From positions 496,001-560,000 of the forward strand of contig NZ_LMDC01000001.1 in the NCBI RefSeq assembly GCF_001425705.1: a stretch of 64,000 nucleotides of DNA, written 5' to 3'. Under the pieces are notes generated by a model. It made no database searches and was not told the origin of the DNA. It saw only the letters and a program-made list of their open reading frames with translations. Source of the stretch: Pelomonas sp. Root1217. Its GTDB lineage: Bacteria; Pseudomonadota; Gammaproteobacteria; Burkholderiales; Burkholderiaceae_C. A program made the position numbers and the translations under genes. Below, one piece after another: positions 1-8,672 of the stretch (position 1 is its first letter; each line of letters begins with the position of its first letter).

Positions 1-1027
1 AGAGGTGCTCGCGGCGCTTCTCGGCCGGCGCGGCCTTGATGACATGCGGGCTGTCGACGCGTCGCGCCACCCACTCCTCGATCGCGAAGCGGTCCAGGGC
101 CCGGTGGTCGGTGCCCATCTCGGCGGAAGGCAGCTTGAGCGCCCATTCGCGCTCCTGGGCATCGACGGCCAGCACGACCTGGCTGCGTGCGCTCGCATAG
201 AGCTCGCGAACGACACGATAGCCCTCGAACTCCATGCGCGGGGCCAACCGTGGCGGCAGGCGCAGCCGCTCGCGCTGCACGGGCGGCGCGAGCTGATCGG
301 GCAATGACTCGACGCGCGCCAGCATGACGGTGGCGTTGTCCTGGCTGCCCCGCGCCAGCGCCGCGGCCACCAGGGCCCGGGCGGCGGCCTGCAGGTCGGC
401 ACCGTGGTGCTTGACGGCGCTGACGACGAACGCCGGGTCCAGGTGTTCGTAGGCGCCGTCGGTGGCCAGCAGATAGGTCTCGCCGACCTCGGTGGGCCAG
501 CAGGCGTGGTCGATCTCGAGATGCGGGCTGATGCCTAAAGCCCGGCCGAGATAGGTCTGGCCGCCGTCCAGGCGCACGCGGTGGTCGTGGCTCAGCTGCT
601 CCAGTGCGGTCGGGTGGATGCGGTAGGCCCGCGTGTCGCCGACATGCAGCAGATGCACCTCGCGGCCCTTGAAGACCAGCGCGCTGAAGGTGCAGACATG
701 GCCGCGGTCCTTGTCGAAGCGGCCTTCGCCGAGCTGCGTCTGGGCGTGCAGCCAGCCGTTGGTGGCGGCCAGCACGCATTGGGCGGCGCGGCGCACCGTC
801 CAGGCTTCGGAGGTGCCGTAGTAGTCCTCCAGGAAGCCGCGCACCGCGGCCGCGCTGGCGACCTGGCTGACGGGGCTGCTGCTGATGCCGTCGGCAATGG
901 CCAGCGCGATGCCGCGGGAGCGACGCTGTGCGTCGGTCGGCTGGGCGACGCCGTGGAAGTCCTGGTTCAGCGGCTTGGCGCCGGCCTCGGAGTGCTGGCC
1001 CAGCGTCAGCCTCAGAGCCGCGCCCAT
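1..1027 (-). CDS. Bifunctional PP2C-type phosphatase / Ser/Thr protein kinase (3' end outside window)
   Basis: Reading the minus strand from the ATG at 1027 gives an open frame of 342 codons that runs off the left edge. The first ~240 residues are a PP2C domain: ADGISSS near residue 45, GDTRAYR near 135, ATDGAYEHL near 180 and GSQDNATVML near 230 supply the metal-binding aspartates. From ~residue 270 a kinase domain begins (EGYRVVRELY, then WALKLPS with the candidate ATP-binding Lys). The catalytic loop lies beyond the window. The gene starts 7 bp after the stop of the nitrite channel gene, so it closes the visible nirB-nirD-channel operon. Such phosphatase/kinase fusions recur beside nitrite/nitrate assimilation genes in Burkholderiales; the substrate is unknown. 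Confidence 0.85.
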   Translation of the reverse strand, partial: MGAALRLTLGQHSEAGAKPLNQDFHGVAQPTDAQRRSRGIALAIADGISSSPVSQVASAAAVRGFLEDYYGTSEAWTVRRAAQCVLAATNGWLHAQTQLGEGRFDKDRGHVCTFSALVFKGREVHLLHVGDTRAYRIHPTALEQLSHDHRVRLDGGQTYLGRALGISPHLEIDHACWPTEVGETYLLATDGAYEHLDPAFVVSAVKHHGADLQAAARALVAAALARGSQDNATVMLARVESLPDQLAPPVQRERLRLPPRLAPRMEFEGYRVVRELYASARSQVVLAVDAQEREWALKLPSAEMGTDHRALDRFAIEEWVARRVDSPHVIKAAPAEKRREHL

Positions 1028-1034
1028 GGCTGGT

Positions 1035-1847
1035 TCAGCTCAGCACACGTTTCGGTGCGGTCTTGTAGTGCGTCGAATACAGCGACAGGCCGACGAAGGT
1101 CAGGCCGCCGACGAGGTTGCCGACGACGGTGGGGATCTCGTTCCAGATCAGGTAGTCCATGATGGTGAACTTGCCGCCCAGCATCAGGCCCGACGGGAAC
1201 AGGAACATGTTGACGATGCTGTGCTCGAAGCCCATGTAGAAAAAGACCATCACCGGCATCCACATGCCGATGGCCTTGCCCGACACCGAAGTCGACATCA
1301 TCGCTGCGACGACGCCGGTCGAGACCATCCAATTGCACAGCACGCCGCGGATGAAGAGGGTCAGCATGCCGGCTGCGCCGTGGGCCGAGTAGCCCACCGT
1401 GCGGCTTTCGCCGATGGTGCCGATCTTCAGCCCGACGGCATTGGGCGCCTCGCTGAAGCCGAAGGTGAAGATGATGGCCATGAAGACAGCCACCGTCAGC
1501 GCGCCAGCGAAGTTGCCGAAGAACACCAGCGTCCAGTTGCGCAGCACGCCGGCCCAGGTGGCGCCGGGGCGCTTGTCCAGCACGGCCAGTGGCACCAGCG
1601 TGAAGACGCCAGTCAGCAGATCGAACCCCATCAGGTAGAGCAGGATGAAGCCGACCGGGAATAGCACGGCGCCCAGAAGTGGGTTGCCGGTGTTGACGCT
1701 GACTGTCACGGCAAAGGCCGCCGCCAGCGCCAGGATGGCGCCGGCCATGTAGGAGCGGATCAGCGTGTCGCGGGTCGACATCAGCAGCTTGGATTCACCC
1801 GAATCGACCATCTTGGTCACGAACTCGGTGGGTACGACGTAGGCCAT
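1035..1847 (-). CDS. Formate/nitrite transporter family (FocA/NirC) channel
   Basis: A 270-residue integral membrane protein with about six hydrophobic segments (for example near residues 30-50, 60-80, 110-130 and 165-190). It has FNT-family features such as the glycine-rich channel stretches and the segment GFEHSIVNMFLFP. FNT proteins are pentameric channels for formate, nitrite or hydrosulfide. Its place directly behind nirB and nirD makes nitrite uptake into the cytoplasm the likely role (NirC-like), by inference from context. An RBS-like GAGGAGAC precedes the ATG at 1847. There is a 33-bp gap after nirD. Confidence 0.88.
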   Translation of the reverse strand: MAYVVPTEFVTKMVDSGESKLLMSTRDTLIRSYMAGAILALAAAFAVTVSVNTGNPLLGAVLFPVGFILLYLMGFDLLTGVFTLVPLAVLDKRPGATWAGVLRNWTLVFFGNFAGALTVAVFMAIIFTFGFSEAPNAVGLKIGTIGESRTVGYSAHGAAGMLTLFIRGVLCNWMVSTGVVAAMMSTSVSGKAIGMWMPVMVFFYMGFEHSIVNMFLFPSGLMLGGKFTIMDYLIWNEIPTVVGNLVGGLTFVGLSLYSTHYKTAPKRVLS

Positions 1848-1880
1848 GGTTTGTCTCCTCTTTCGCCAATCAAATAGTCA

Positions 1881-2204
1881 TCAACGGAGCGCGACGAGCA
1901 CGCGGCCGTCCTGCACCTGCACGGCGTGGGCACGCACCGACTGCTCGGGCGCCTCCAGGCACTCGCCGGTGCTCAGGTCGAAATGGTTCTTGTAGAGCGG
2001 GGAGGCGACGACGATGCGCTCCCCCAGGTTGCCGACCAGGCCGCGGGCCAGCACGCTGGCGCCGGAGCGCGGGTCGATGTTGTCGATGGCGTGGAAGCTT
2101 TCCTGGCCGACGCGGAACACGGCCACGTGGCGGTCACCGACACGGGCGGCCACGCCGGTGTTGGGCAGGATGTCGTCGACGCTGCAGATGGGTGTGTAGT
2201 TCAT
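1881..2204 (-). CDS. nirD: Nitrite reductase (NADH) small subunit
   Basis: A 107-residue Rieske-like protein starting MNYTPICSVDDILPNTGV. NirD proteins keep the Rieske fold but lack the [2Fe-2S] Cys/His ligands, and no CxH...CxxH pattern is visible here either. It partners NirB in the six-electron reduction of nitrite to ammonia. The ATG at 2204 was chosen over an upstream one because AAGGA sits 6-8 bp before it and it lies 13 bp after the nirB stop. Confidence 0.92.
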   Translation of the reverse strand: MNYTPICSVDDILPNTGVAARVGDRHVAVFRVGQESFHAIDNIDPRSGASVLARGLVGNLGERIVVASPLYKNHFDLSTGECLEAPEQSVRAHAVQVQDGRVLVALR

Positions 2205-2217
2205 GGCGCTTCCTTGA

Positions 2218-4752
2218 TCAGGCGGTGGCTTCGTCACGTTCTTCGGCGCGCTCTTCCGGGCGTGCGGGCCGGATCTGGCCACGCTCTTCCACGAAGATGA
2301 TTTGCTCGTCCGGCTTGTCGCTGTTGACGAAGGAGCGGAAGCGCTGGCGCACCTCGGGCGTGGTGACGGCGGTCTTCCATTCGCACTGGTAGGTGTCGAC
2401 GACGGCCTGCATCTGCGCTTCCAGCTCGGTGGCGAGGCCCAGGCTGTCGTTGATGACGACGTCCTTCAGGTAGTCCAGGCCGCCTTCGAGGTTGTCGCGC
2501 CAGGTGCTGGTGCGCTGCAGGCGGTCCGCCGTGCGCACGTAGAACATCAGGAAGCGGTCGATGTACTTGATCAGTTCGGCCTTGTTCAGGTCGCTGGCGA
2601 TCAGCTCGGCATGGCGGGGCTTCATGCCGCCGTTGCCGGCGACATAAAGGTTCCATCCCTTGTCGGTGGCGATGATGCCGACGTCCTTGCCCTGGGCCTC
2701 GGCGCATTCCCGCGTGCAGCCGGAGACGCCGAACTTGATCTTGTGCGGCGCGCGAAGACCCTTGTAGCGGTTCTCGATCTCGACGGCCAAGCCCACCGAG
2801 TCATCGACGCCATAACGGCACCACGTGCTGCCCACGCAACTCTTCACGGTGCGCAGCGACTTGCCATAGGCATGGCCGCTCTCGAAGCCGGCGGCGATCA
2901 GCTCTTCCCAGATGAAGGGCAGTTGCTCGACGCGGGCGCCGAACATGTCCACGCGTGCGCCGCCGGTGATCTTGGTGTACAGGCCGTACTTCTTGGCGAC
3001 CTGGCCGACGGCGATCAGGCCGTCGGGCGTGACCTCGCCGCCCGGCATGCGCGGCACGACCGAGTAGCTGCCATCCTTCTGGATGTTGCCGAGGTAGTAG
3101 TCGTTGCTGTCCTGCAGCGCGGCCAGCTTGGGCTCCAGCACGAACTCGTTCCAGCACGACGCGAAGACGCTCGCGGCGGCCGGCTTGCAGATGTCGCAGC
3201 CCAGGCCCTTGCCGTGCTTGGCCAGCAGGTCGCTGAAGGTTTTGAGGCCACCCACGCGTACCAGGTGATAGAGCTCCTGGCGCGAATGCGGGAAGTGCTC
3301 GCAGATGTGGTTGTTGACGGCCATGCCGCGCTTGGCCATCTCGAACTTCATCACCTGGGTGACCAGGGGCACGCAGCCGCCGCAGGTGGCGCCGGCCTTG
3401 GTGCAGGCCTTCAGGGCGCCGATGGTGGTGGCACCGTCGCCCACAGCCGAGCAGATCTGGCCCTTGCTGACGTTGTTGCACGAGCAAAGCTGGGCGCTGT
3501 CGGGCAGCGCATCGGGGCCGATGCCGACCTTGGCCTTGCCGTCGCTGCTCGGCAGGATCAGAAACTCGGGGTCGGCCGGCAGCTTGATGCCATTGAGCGC
3601 CATCTGCTGCAGCGTGCCGTATTCCGCGGCATCGCCCACCAGCACGGCGCCAAGCAGCTTCTCGCCGTCCTCGCTGACGACGATCTTCTTGTAGACCTGC
3701 TTGCGCTCGTCCACGTACTGGTAGCTGCGGCAGTGGGGCGTCTTGCCATGGGCGTCGCCGATGCTGGCCACATCCACGCCCATCAGCTTGAGCTTGGTGG
3801 AGAGGTCGGCGCCGGGGAAGGCGGCTTCGGCGTCACCAGCGATGTGGCGGGCGGCCACGCGGGCCATCTCGTAGCCGGGGGCGACCAGGCCGTAGGTTTG
3901 CTCATTCCAGGCCGCGACCTCGCCGATGGCGTAGACGTTGCGGTCGCTGGTGCGGCAGTGGTCGTCGATGACGACGCCGCCGCGCGGGCCGATGGCCAGC
4001 ACGCACTGGCGGGGCAGTTCGTCGCGCGGGCGGATGCCGGCGGAGAACACGATCATGTCGGTTTCTAGCCAGGTGCCATCGGCGAACACCATGCGGTGGC
4101 GCGCCATGGCACCGTCGGTGATCTCGACCGTGTTGCGGCCGGTGTGTACTTGCACGCCGAGGTCTTCGATCTTCTTGCGCAGCACGCGGCCGCCGCCCTC
4201 GTCGATCTGCACGGCCATCAGGCGCGGTGCGAACTCGACGACATGTGTCTGCAGGCCCATGTCGCGCAGTGCCTTGGCGCACTCCAGGCCCAGCAGGCCG
4301 CCGCCGATGACGACGCCGGTCTTGGAGACCGCGCCGCTGGCCTTCATGCCCTCCAGGTCCTCGATGGTGCGATAGACATGGCAGTGCGGGCGGTCCCGGC
4401 CCGGCACGGCCGGCACGAAGGGGTAGGAGCCGGTGGCCAGCACCAGCTTGTCGTAGTGGACGACCTCGCCGTCGGCCAGCGTGATGGTGTGGTCGCGGCG
4501 CTCGATGGCCACGGCCTTGGCGGCCAGGCGCAGCTTGAAGCCGGTCTCCTCGAAGAAGCCCTCGGGCACCAGGGACAGGTCCTCGGCCGATTTGCCCGAA
4601 AAGTATTCGGACAGGTGCACGCGGTCATAGGCCGGGCGCGGCTCCTCGCACAGTACCGTCACCTGCAAGTCGGCGGCAGCGGGCCCCTCTGCAAGGGACT
4701 CGAGAAATTTCTGGCCCACCATTCCGTGGCCGATGAGGACGATGTGCTGCAT
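2218..4752 (-). CDS. nirB: Nitrite reductase (NADH) large subunit
   Basis: 844 residues, full length for cytoplasmic assimilatory NirB. An N-terminal FAD/NAD(P)H oxidoreductase part has GHGMVG near residue 9 and GGGLLG near 150. A BFD-like [2Fe-2S] domain follows, with C423-x-C425 and C457-xx-C460. The C-terminal sulfite/nitrite reductase module has four cysteines (C639, C645, C679, C683) that ligate the siroheme-coupled [4Fe-4S] cluster. It passes electrons from NADH to reduce nitrite to ammonium. It is first in the operon with nirD, the nitrite channel and the phosphatase/kinase, behind a ~250-nt structured leader. No nitrate reductase gene is inside the window. Confidence 0.97.
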   Translation of the reverse strand: MQHIVLIGHGMVGQKFLESLAEGPAAADLQVTVLCEEPRPAYDRVHLSEYFSGKSAEDLSLVPEGFFEETGFKLRLAAKAVAIERRDHTITLADGEVVHYDKLVLATGSYPFVPAVPGRDRPHCHVYRTIEDLEGMKASGAVSKTGVVIGGGLLGLECAKALRDMGLQTHVVEFAPRLMAVQIDEGGGRVLRKKIEDLGVQVHTGRNTVEITDGAMARHRMVFADGTWLETDMIVFSAGIRPRDELPRQCVLAIGPRGGVVIDDHCRTSDRNVYAIGEVAAWNEQTYGLVAPGYEMARVAARHIAGDAEAAFPGADLSTKLKLMGVDVASIGDAHGKTPHCRSYQYVDERKQVYKKIVVSEDGEKLLGAVLVGDAAEYGTLQQMALNGIKLPADPEFLILPSSDGKAKVGIGPDALPDSAQLCSCNNVSKGQICSAVGDGATTIGALKACTKAGATCGGCVPLVTQVMKFEMAKRGMAVNNHICEHFPHSRQELYHLVRVGGLKTFSDLLAKHGKGLGCDICKPAAASVFASCWNEFVLEPKLAALQDSNDYYLGNIQKDGSYSVVPRMPGGEVTPDGLIAVGQVAKKYGLYTKITGGARVDMFGARVEQLPFIWEELIAAGFESGHAYGKSLRTVKSCVGSTWCRYGVDDSVGLAVEIENRYKGLRAPHKIKFGVSGCTRECAEAQGKDVGIIATDKGWNLYVAGNGGMKPRHAELIASDLNKAELIKYIDRFLMFYVRTADRLQRTSTWRDNLEGGLDYLKDVVINDSLGLATELEAQMQAVVDTYQCEWKTAVTTPEVRQRFRSFVNSDKPDEQIIFVEERGQIRPARPEERAEERDEATA

Positions 4753-4820
4753 GTCTGTTCAGGGCGAAGCAGGCTGCGCCGACGGGCTTGGAGAGGCCAG
4801 ATCGGAGCCACCAGTAAGAA

Positions 4821-4854
4821 GGCCCCGAGAGCAGCGGTCTGCTCGGTCGGGGCC
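4821..4854 (-). terminator. Leader terminator hairpin before nirB
   Basis: An 8-bp GC-rich stem (GGCCCCGA/TCGGGGCC) is stacked on a 6-bp stem (GAGCAG/CTGCTC) with a 4-nt loop. On the transcribed strand it is followed by TTCTTACT, a weak U tract. It sits 68 nt upstream of the nirB ATG, inside the leader, as expected for a conditional terminator rather than an end-of-operon one. Confidence 0.55.
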
Positions 4855-4920
4855 GGAAAATGAGGTTCGCCGCCTTTGGCGATGCTGGGTCAGCAGAGGG
4901 CCGCTTCAGCGCAGCGCCTC
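4821..4920 (-). promoter_or_regulatory. Candidate ANTAR-type antitermination leader of nirBD
   Basis: On the minus strand, upstream of nirB, three hairpins follow one another. The first is at 4920-4896 (outer GAGG/CCTC, inner CGCT/AGCG, loop of 7). The second, at 4882-4867, is TCGCC/GGCGA with the six-base loop AAAGGC. The third is a strong terminator-like stem at 4854-4821. The loop AAAGGC has A at position 1 and G at position 4, as in RNA hairpins bound by ANTAR-domain antiterminators (NasR, NasT, EutV). The first hairpin fits that consensus poorly. Inference: nitrite reductase expression is controlled by NasT-like antitermination; no such regulator gene lies in the window. Confidence 0.5.
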
Positions 4921-5046
4921 ACCCCCTACTTCGCAAGGACCATGCCTGCGCCAGAAATGGGCATCACCCAGGAGTTGTCGTGCACCACGCAGGGGTGGCA
5001 CAGGGCCGGTGCGGCGCAATGCACCGCCAAGGGGCGCATTGCCCCG

Positions 5047-6003
5047 TCAGCGGGCCGGGCGGTCCAGCATCACTTCCAGGCCCTGCGCATTCAGCTCGGC
5101 GTCCAGGCCCAGCCAGTCGGCGGCCTGGGCGTCTGCCGGATGGCCGTGGGTGCGCAGGCGGGCGAGATAGCCGGCCAGCAGGCCGGCCTTGAGCTGCTCG
5201 TGACGGTCCGGTGCGGAGCGCAAGGACTCCGCCAACGCCACCATCTCGTCCACCTGCTCCAGCATCAACGCGGCCAGGCGCTGCACCTCGTCCACCGAGC
5301 CGCCGATGCGGCCGTAGTGGGTGACCTGCATGGCCAGCGGCTGTGCGGCCAGCAAGCGGGCGACGGTGGCCTTCAGCGCTTCGGGCTCGAACTGCACGGG
5401 GGTGCTCGTTGGCAGAATCCAGGCGCGGCCGTCGACGTCGAAGGCGCGATAGGACAGGCCGAAGGTATCGCCGGTGAACCAGCTGCGGCTGCGCTCGTCC
5501 CAGATCGCATGGTGATGCCGGGCGTGGCCCGGGCTGTCGATGAGGCGCAGTGGCCGGCCGGCGAGGTGGACGACCTGCTCTTCATGGCTGGCCTCGGCCC
5601 GTTCGGCCGGCACCGGCACCAGCTTGCCGTAGCTGCGTTGCATCTCCTCTTCGCCATAGACGGCCAGCGCACCCAGCCATAGCGCCTTGGGGTCGACCAT
5701 ATGCCGCAGGCCGCGTGGATGCACCAAGGCCTTGGCCCGGGGCAGGGCTTCCATCAGCAGGCCGACGCCCCCGGCATGGTCGAGGTGGACATGGGTCGGG
5801 ATGACCCAGTCCACGGCTTCCGTCGTCAGCCCCAGTGCGTTCAGCGCCGCCAGCAGCCGCGGTACTGCGTGATTCGTGCCGGTATCGATGAAGGCAGCGC
5901 GGCCGTCCTCGACCATCAGATAGGCGGCGTCGAAGCGCGGGCGCTGGAAGCCGGTATCGATCGCGTAGATGCCGTGGCCGAGGTCTTCGATGAAATCAAG
6001 CAT
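5047..6003 (-). CDS. MBL-fold metallo-hydrolase
   Basis: 318 residues starting MLDFIEDLGHGIYAIDTGF. The metallo-beta-lactamase signature THVHLDHAGG is near residue 77, and later histidine and aspartate ligands include SPGHARHHH and FTGDTFGL. This family covers glyoxalase II-like hydrolases, lactonases and others; nothing here fixes the substrate. The start at 6003 is preferred over an ATG 30 bp upstream because AGGAAG lies 8 bp before it. The gene is divergent from def, with 50 bp between starts. Confidence 0.8.
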   Translation of the reverse strand: MLDFIEDLGHGIYAIDTGFQRPRFDAAYLMVEDGRAAFIDTGTNHAVPRLLAALNALGLTTEAVDWVIPTHVHLDHAGGVGLLMEALPRAKALVHPRGLRHMVDPKALWLGALAVYGEEEMQRSYGKLVPVPAERAEASHEEQVVHLAGRPLRLIDSPGHARHHHAIWDERSRSWFTGDTFGLSYRAFDVDGRAWILPTSTPVQFEPEALKATVARLLAAQPLAMQVTHYGRIGGSVDEVQRLAALMLEQVDEMVALAESLRSAPDRHEQLKAGLLAGYLARLRTHGHPADAQAADWLGLDAELNAQGLEVMLDRPAR

Positions 6004-6017
6004 GAACGGGGGCTTCC

Positions 6018-6023
6018 TAGAAT
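6018..6023 (+). promoter_or_regulatory. Candidate -10 element for def
   Basis: TAGAAT lies 31 bp upstream of the def GTG, inside the short gap between def and the divergent MBL gene. No convincing -35 is visible. The same CTAGA(A/C)T pattern precedes fadD-like, ppa and nadE genes in this window. Confidence 0.3.
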
Positions 6024-6053
6024 CACCGATCACGATAGCCCAAGGAGGCCGCA

Positions 6054-6593
6054 GTGGCGGTGCACGAGATTCTGAAGATGGGCGACCCGCGCTTGCTGCG
6101 CGTGGCCCAACCGGTCACCGCCTTCGGCACGCCGGAGCTGAAAGCGCTGATCGCCGACATGTTCGAAACCATGGCTGCCGCCAATGGCGCGGGCCTGGCG
6201 GCGCCGCAGATCGGCGTGGACCTGCGCCTGGTCATCTTTGGCTACACGAAGAATGTGCGCTACCCCGACGCGCCGCCGGTGCCGCCCACCGTATTGATCA
6301 ATCCTCAGATCGAAGTGCTGGACGGCGGCCGCACCGAGGGGTGGGAAGGCTGCCTGTCGGTGCCCGGGCTGCGCGGCGTCGTCGAGCGCGATGAGCGCAT
6401 CCGCTACACCGGCTTCGATGCCGAGGGCGCAGTGATCGACCGCATCGCCGAGGGTTTCCATGCCCGCGTCGTGCAGCATGAATGCGACCATCTGGACGGC
6501 ATCCTCTATCCGATGCGGATCAAGGACTTCAGGCGTTTCGGCTTCACGTCGGTGCTCTTCCCGGAGCTCGACCCCACGTCCGACGACGATTAA
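6054..6593 (+). CDS. def: Peptide deformylase
   Basis: 179 residues with all three deformylase motifs: [10 protein letters not shown] at 45-54, EGCLS with metal-ligand C100, and QHECDH with H142 and H146 as ligands and E143 as catalytic residue. It removes the formyl group from the N-terminal Met of nascent proteins. The start is GTG at 6054, supported by a strong AAGGAGG 7 bp upstream and by agreement with the family N-terminus. It stands alone; the usual partner fmt is not adjacent here. Confidence 0.97.
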   Translation: MAVHEILKMGDPRLLRVAQPVTAFGTPELKALIADMFETMAAANGAGLAAPQIGVDLRLVIFGYTKNVRYPDAPPVPPTVLINPQIEVLDGGRTEGWEGCLSVPGLRGVVERDERIRYTGFDAEGAVIDRIAEGFHARVVQHECDHLDGILYPMRIKDFRRFGFTSVLFPELDPTSDDD

Positions 6594-6670
6594 GAGACGG
6601 AAACACTTGTAAGCGCGGTGCACCGCACTTGGATCTTGTGCGTTGCGCAGGCGCAAAGGAGCATTGGCTC

Positions 6671-8650
6671 ATGACCACGTCCATCGAATCCAAGCTTGTC
6701 CTGAAGCGCAACCGCTGGCGTATGCTGGCTCTGGCGCTGTTCATCGCGGTCGCGCCTGGCGTTAAGGCGCAGGACACCGACCGTGATCCGCCGACCCGCG
6801 CGGCCCGGGTCGTCGACGTTGTCGGCGATGCCTGGCTGTTCGACCACGACACCCGCGAATGGACGCGGCTGTTGCGCAACCAGACCGTCGGCGAGGGTGA
6901 TCGCGTGCGCACCGACGACCGCGCCCGTATCAGCCTGCGTTCCGGCTCGACGAGCATCTGGGTTGACGAACGCAGCGACCTGGAGTTGAGCCAGCTCGAT
7001 GAAGGCCAGACCCTGCTGCAGATCGACCGCGGCGACGTCGCCGTGCGCCTGCGCAACCCCGAGAACGCCACCGAGACCCGGCTGCGCACCCGTGAGGGTA
7101 CGGCGCAGCCCGAGCGCGAGGGCCTCTACCGCGTGGAGCAACTCGACCGCGGCAGCAAGGCCTACGTCTGGCAGGGCCGCCTGCGATTTGAATGGGCTCG
7201 CACCGCCTCGCCCGTGACGTTGGGCACCGGCGAGCAGGCCGAATTCTGGTGGCCCGACGGTCCCCGCGCCGAGCGCGGTCCGCTGTTCAGCGACGGCTTT
7301 GGCGACTGGGTGCTGGCCGAAAGCCGCGAGGAAGGTGACCGCCCCGTTGCACGCTATGTGTCTCCCGAGATGACCGGCGCCGAGGACCTGGATCGTTACG
7401 GTCGCTGGGAGACCGCGCCCGAGTACGGCACGGTCTGGATTCCGACGACCGTTGCCGTCACGGACTGGGCGCCCTACCGCTATGGCCGCTGGACCTGGAC
7501 GCGTCATTGGGGCTGGACCTGGGTGGATGACGCGCCCTGGGGTTTCGCGCCCTTCCACTATGGCCGCTGGGTCAGCTGGGGCGGGCGCTGGTGCTGGGCG
7601 CCAGGCGCCTATGTGCACCGCCCGGTCTACGCACCGGCCCTGGTGGGCTGGGTCGGCGGTGGCTCCGTCAGCATCGGCATCAGCGTGGGCAGCCGCCCGC
7701 CGCCGCCACGCTTTGGCTGGTACCCGCTGGCGCCGCGTGAGGTCTATGTGCCGGCCTACCACCACAGCCCTCGCTATGTGAACCGCGTCAACGATCCGCG
7801 CGACGTGCGCGATCCCGTCACCGTGCGGCGCCCGCACCGCTACCGCGATGCACCGGCGGCCGTCAGCACCTTGCCGGCCCCCGGTGCGGCCATCCAGCCG
7901 CTGCCGGTTCGCGGCCCGGACCGCCGACCCGAGCCAGGCTGGAATCGCCCGCTGCCGACCGCACCCGGCCGTGGCGACCTGGCAGCTGTGCTGCCGGCAG
8001 CACCCACCCGGCCGCCGGAGACCGAGCTGCCGCGCCGCAATCCCCGTGCGCCGGAGGCCAATATGGGCTGGCGCAGCGAGGGCAACCAGCGGCCCCAGCG
8101 CCGCGATCAACGCGGTCCCGATGTGCAGCCGCAGGTGCCTGTGCCCACCGTGGCACAGCCGGCCGTTCCGGCCATCGCTCCGCAGCCACAGGTGCCGCAG
8201 CAGCGCCCCAGCGTCGAGCAGCCGCAGCGCAACGGCGACAACGTGCCCTGGCGCGTGCCGCAGCAGCAACAACAGCAGCAGCAACAGCTGCAACGAGAAG
8301 CGCAGCAGCGCGATACCCAGCATCGCGAAGCCCAGCAACGTGAAATGCAGCAGCGTCGCGAGGACATGCAGCAACGCGAGGCGCAGCAGCGAGATGCGCA
8401 GCAACGCGAAGCCCAACAGCGTGAGATGCAACAACGCGAGATGCAGCAGCGTCGCGAAGAGCAGCAACGCCGCGTGTCCCAGCCCGAGCCGCAGCGCCAG
8501 ATCGAGGTGGCACGCCCGCAGCCTCAGCCGCAACCGCAGGCACAACCCCGTGCGCAGCCGCGCGAAGAAGGCCCGAAGCGTGGTCGCGAGGACGGCGTGC
8601 CGACGCGCGGCGACAAGCAGCCGCGGGAGCCCAAGCAGCAAGAGCGTTGA
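6671..8650 (+). CDS. Exported FecR-like / DUF6600-type protein with Gln-rich C-terminus
   Basis: 659 residues. An N-terminal signal-type hydrophobic stretch follows NRWRM and ends near VKAQ. A FecR-like segment (residues ~40-190) is followed by a Trp/Tyr-rich region with repeated YGRW and 'W..GW.W' motifs (residues ~230-380), as in DUF6600 proteins. A long Pro/Arg-rich and then Gln/Arg-rich tail begins near residue 410. It is probably a periplasmic or surface protein. No enzyme motif is visible. The ATG at 6671 was chosen because translation from it gives the signal peptide; the 77-bp gap after def suggests its own promoter. Function unknown. Confidence 0.72.
   Translation: MTTSIESKLVLKRNRWRMLALALFIAVAPGVKAQDTDRDPPTRAARVVDVVGDAWLFDHDTREWTRLLRNQTVGEGDRVRTDDRARISLRSGSTSIWVDERSDLELSQLDEGQTLLQIDRGDVAVRLRNPENATETRLRTREGTAQPEREGLYRVEQLDRGSKAYVWQGRLRFEWARTASPVTLGTGEQAEFWWPDGPRAERGPLFSDGFGDWVLAESREEGDRPVARYVSPEMTGAEDLDRYGRWETAPEYGTVWIPTTVAVTDWAPYRYGRWTWTRHWGWTWVDDAPWGFAPFHYGRWVSWGGRWCWAPGAYVHRPVYAPALVGWVGGGSVSIGISVGSRPPPPRFGWYPLAPREVYVPAYHHSPRYVNRVNDPRDVRDPVTVRRPHRYRDAPAAVSTLPAPGAAIQPLPVRGPDRRPEPGWNRPLPTAPGRGDLAAVLPAAPTRPPETELPRRNPRAPEANMGWRSEGNQRPQRRDQRGPDVQPQVPVPTVAQPAVPAIAPQPQVPQQRPSVEQPQRNGDNVPWRVPQQQQQQQQQLQREAQQRDTQHREAQQREMQQRREDMQQREAQQRDAQQREAQQREMQQREMQQRREEQQRRVSQPEPQRQIEVARPQPQPQPQAQPRAQPREEGPKRGREDGVPTRGDKQPREPKQQER
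8260..8480 (+). repeat. CAG/CAA-rich microsatellite-like coding repeat
   Basis: The DNA is dominated by CAGCAGCAAC and CAGCAACGCGA-type units encoding runs such as QQREAQQREMQQRR. A pure (CAG/CAA) run near 8262-8290 encodes about 9-10 consecutive glutamines. The unit lengths (12-15 bp) and their near identity suggest slippage-driven growth; the copy number may vary between strains. Confidence 0.7.
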
Positions 8651-8672
8651 AGCGGCGGCTTGGTACGGCCGC

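Noticed and set aside
2302-4068. 588-codon plus-strand open frame opposite nirB
   Set aside because: Shadow frame of a GC-rich gene: low-complexity Val/Ala/Gly/His translation, no motif; nirB is complete on the other strand. The same holds for long frames opposite hppA (26178-28127), livH/SBP (15595-17604) and nadE (38445-41483).
5016-5029. Sigma-54-like promoter TGGCGGTGCATTGC for nirB
   Set aside because: The GG and GC elements are one base too close (9 instead of 10 bp between them), which normally abolishes sigma-54 recognition; kept only as a remote possibility.
8260-8480. CRISPR-like periodicity
   Set aside because: The repeats are 12-15 bp, coding and contiguous, with no unique spacers.
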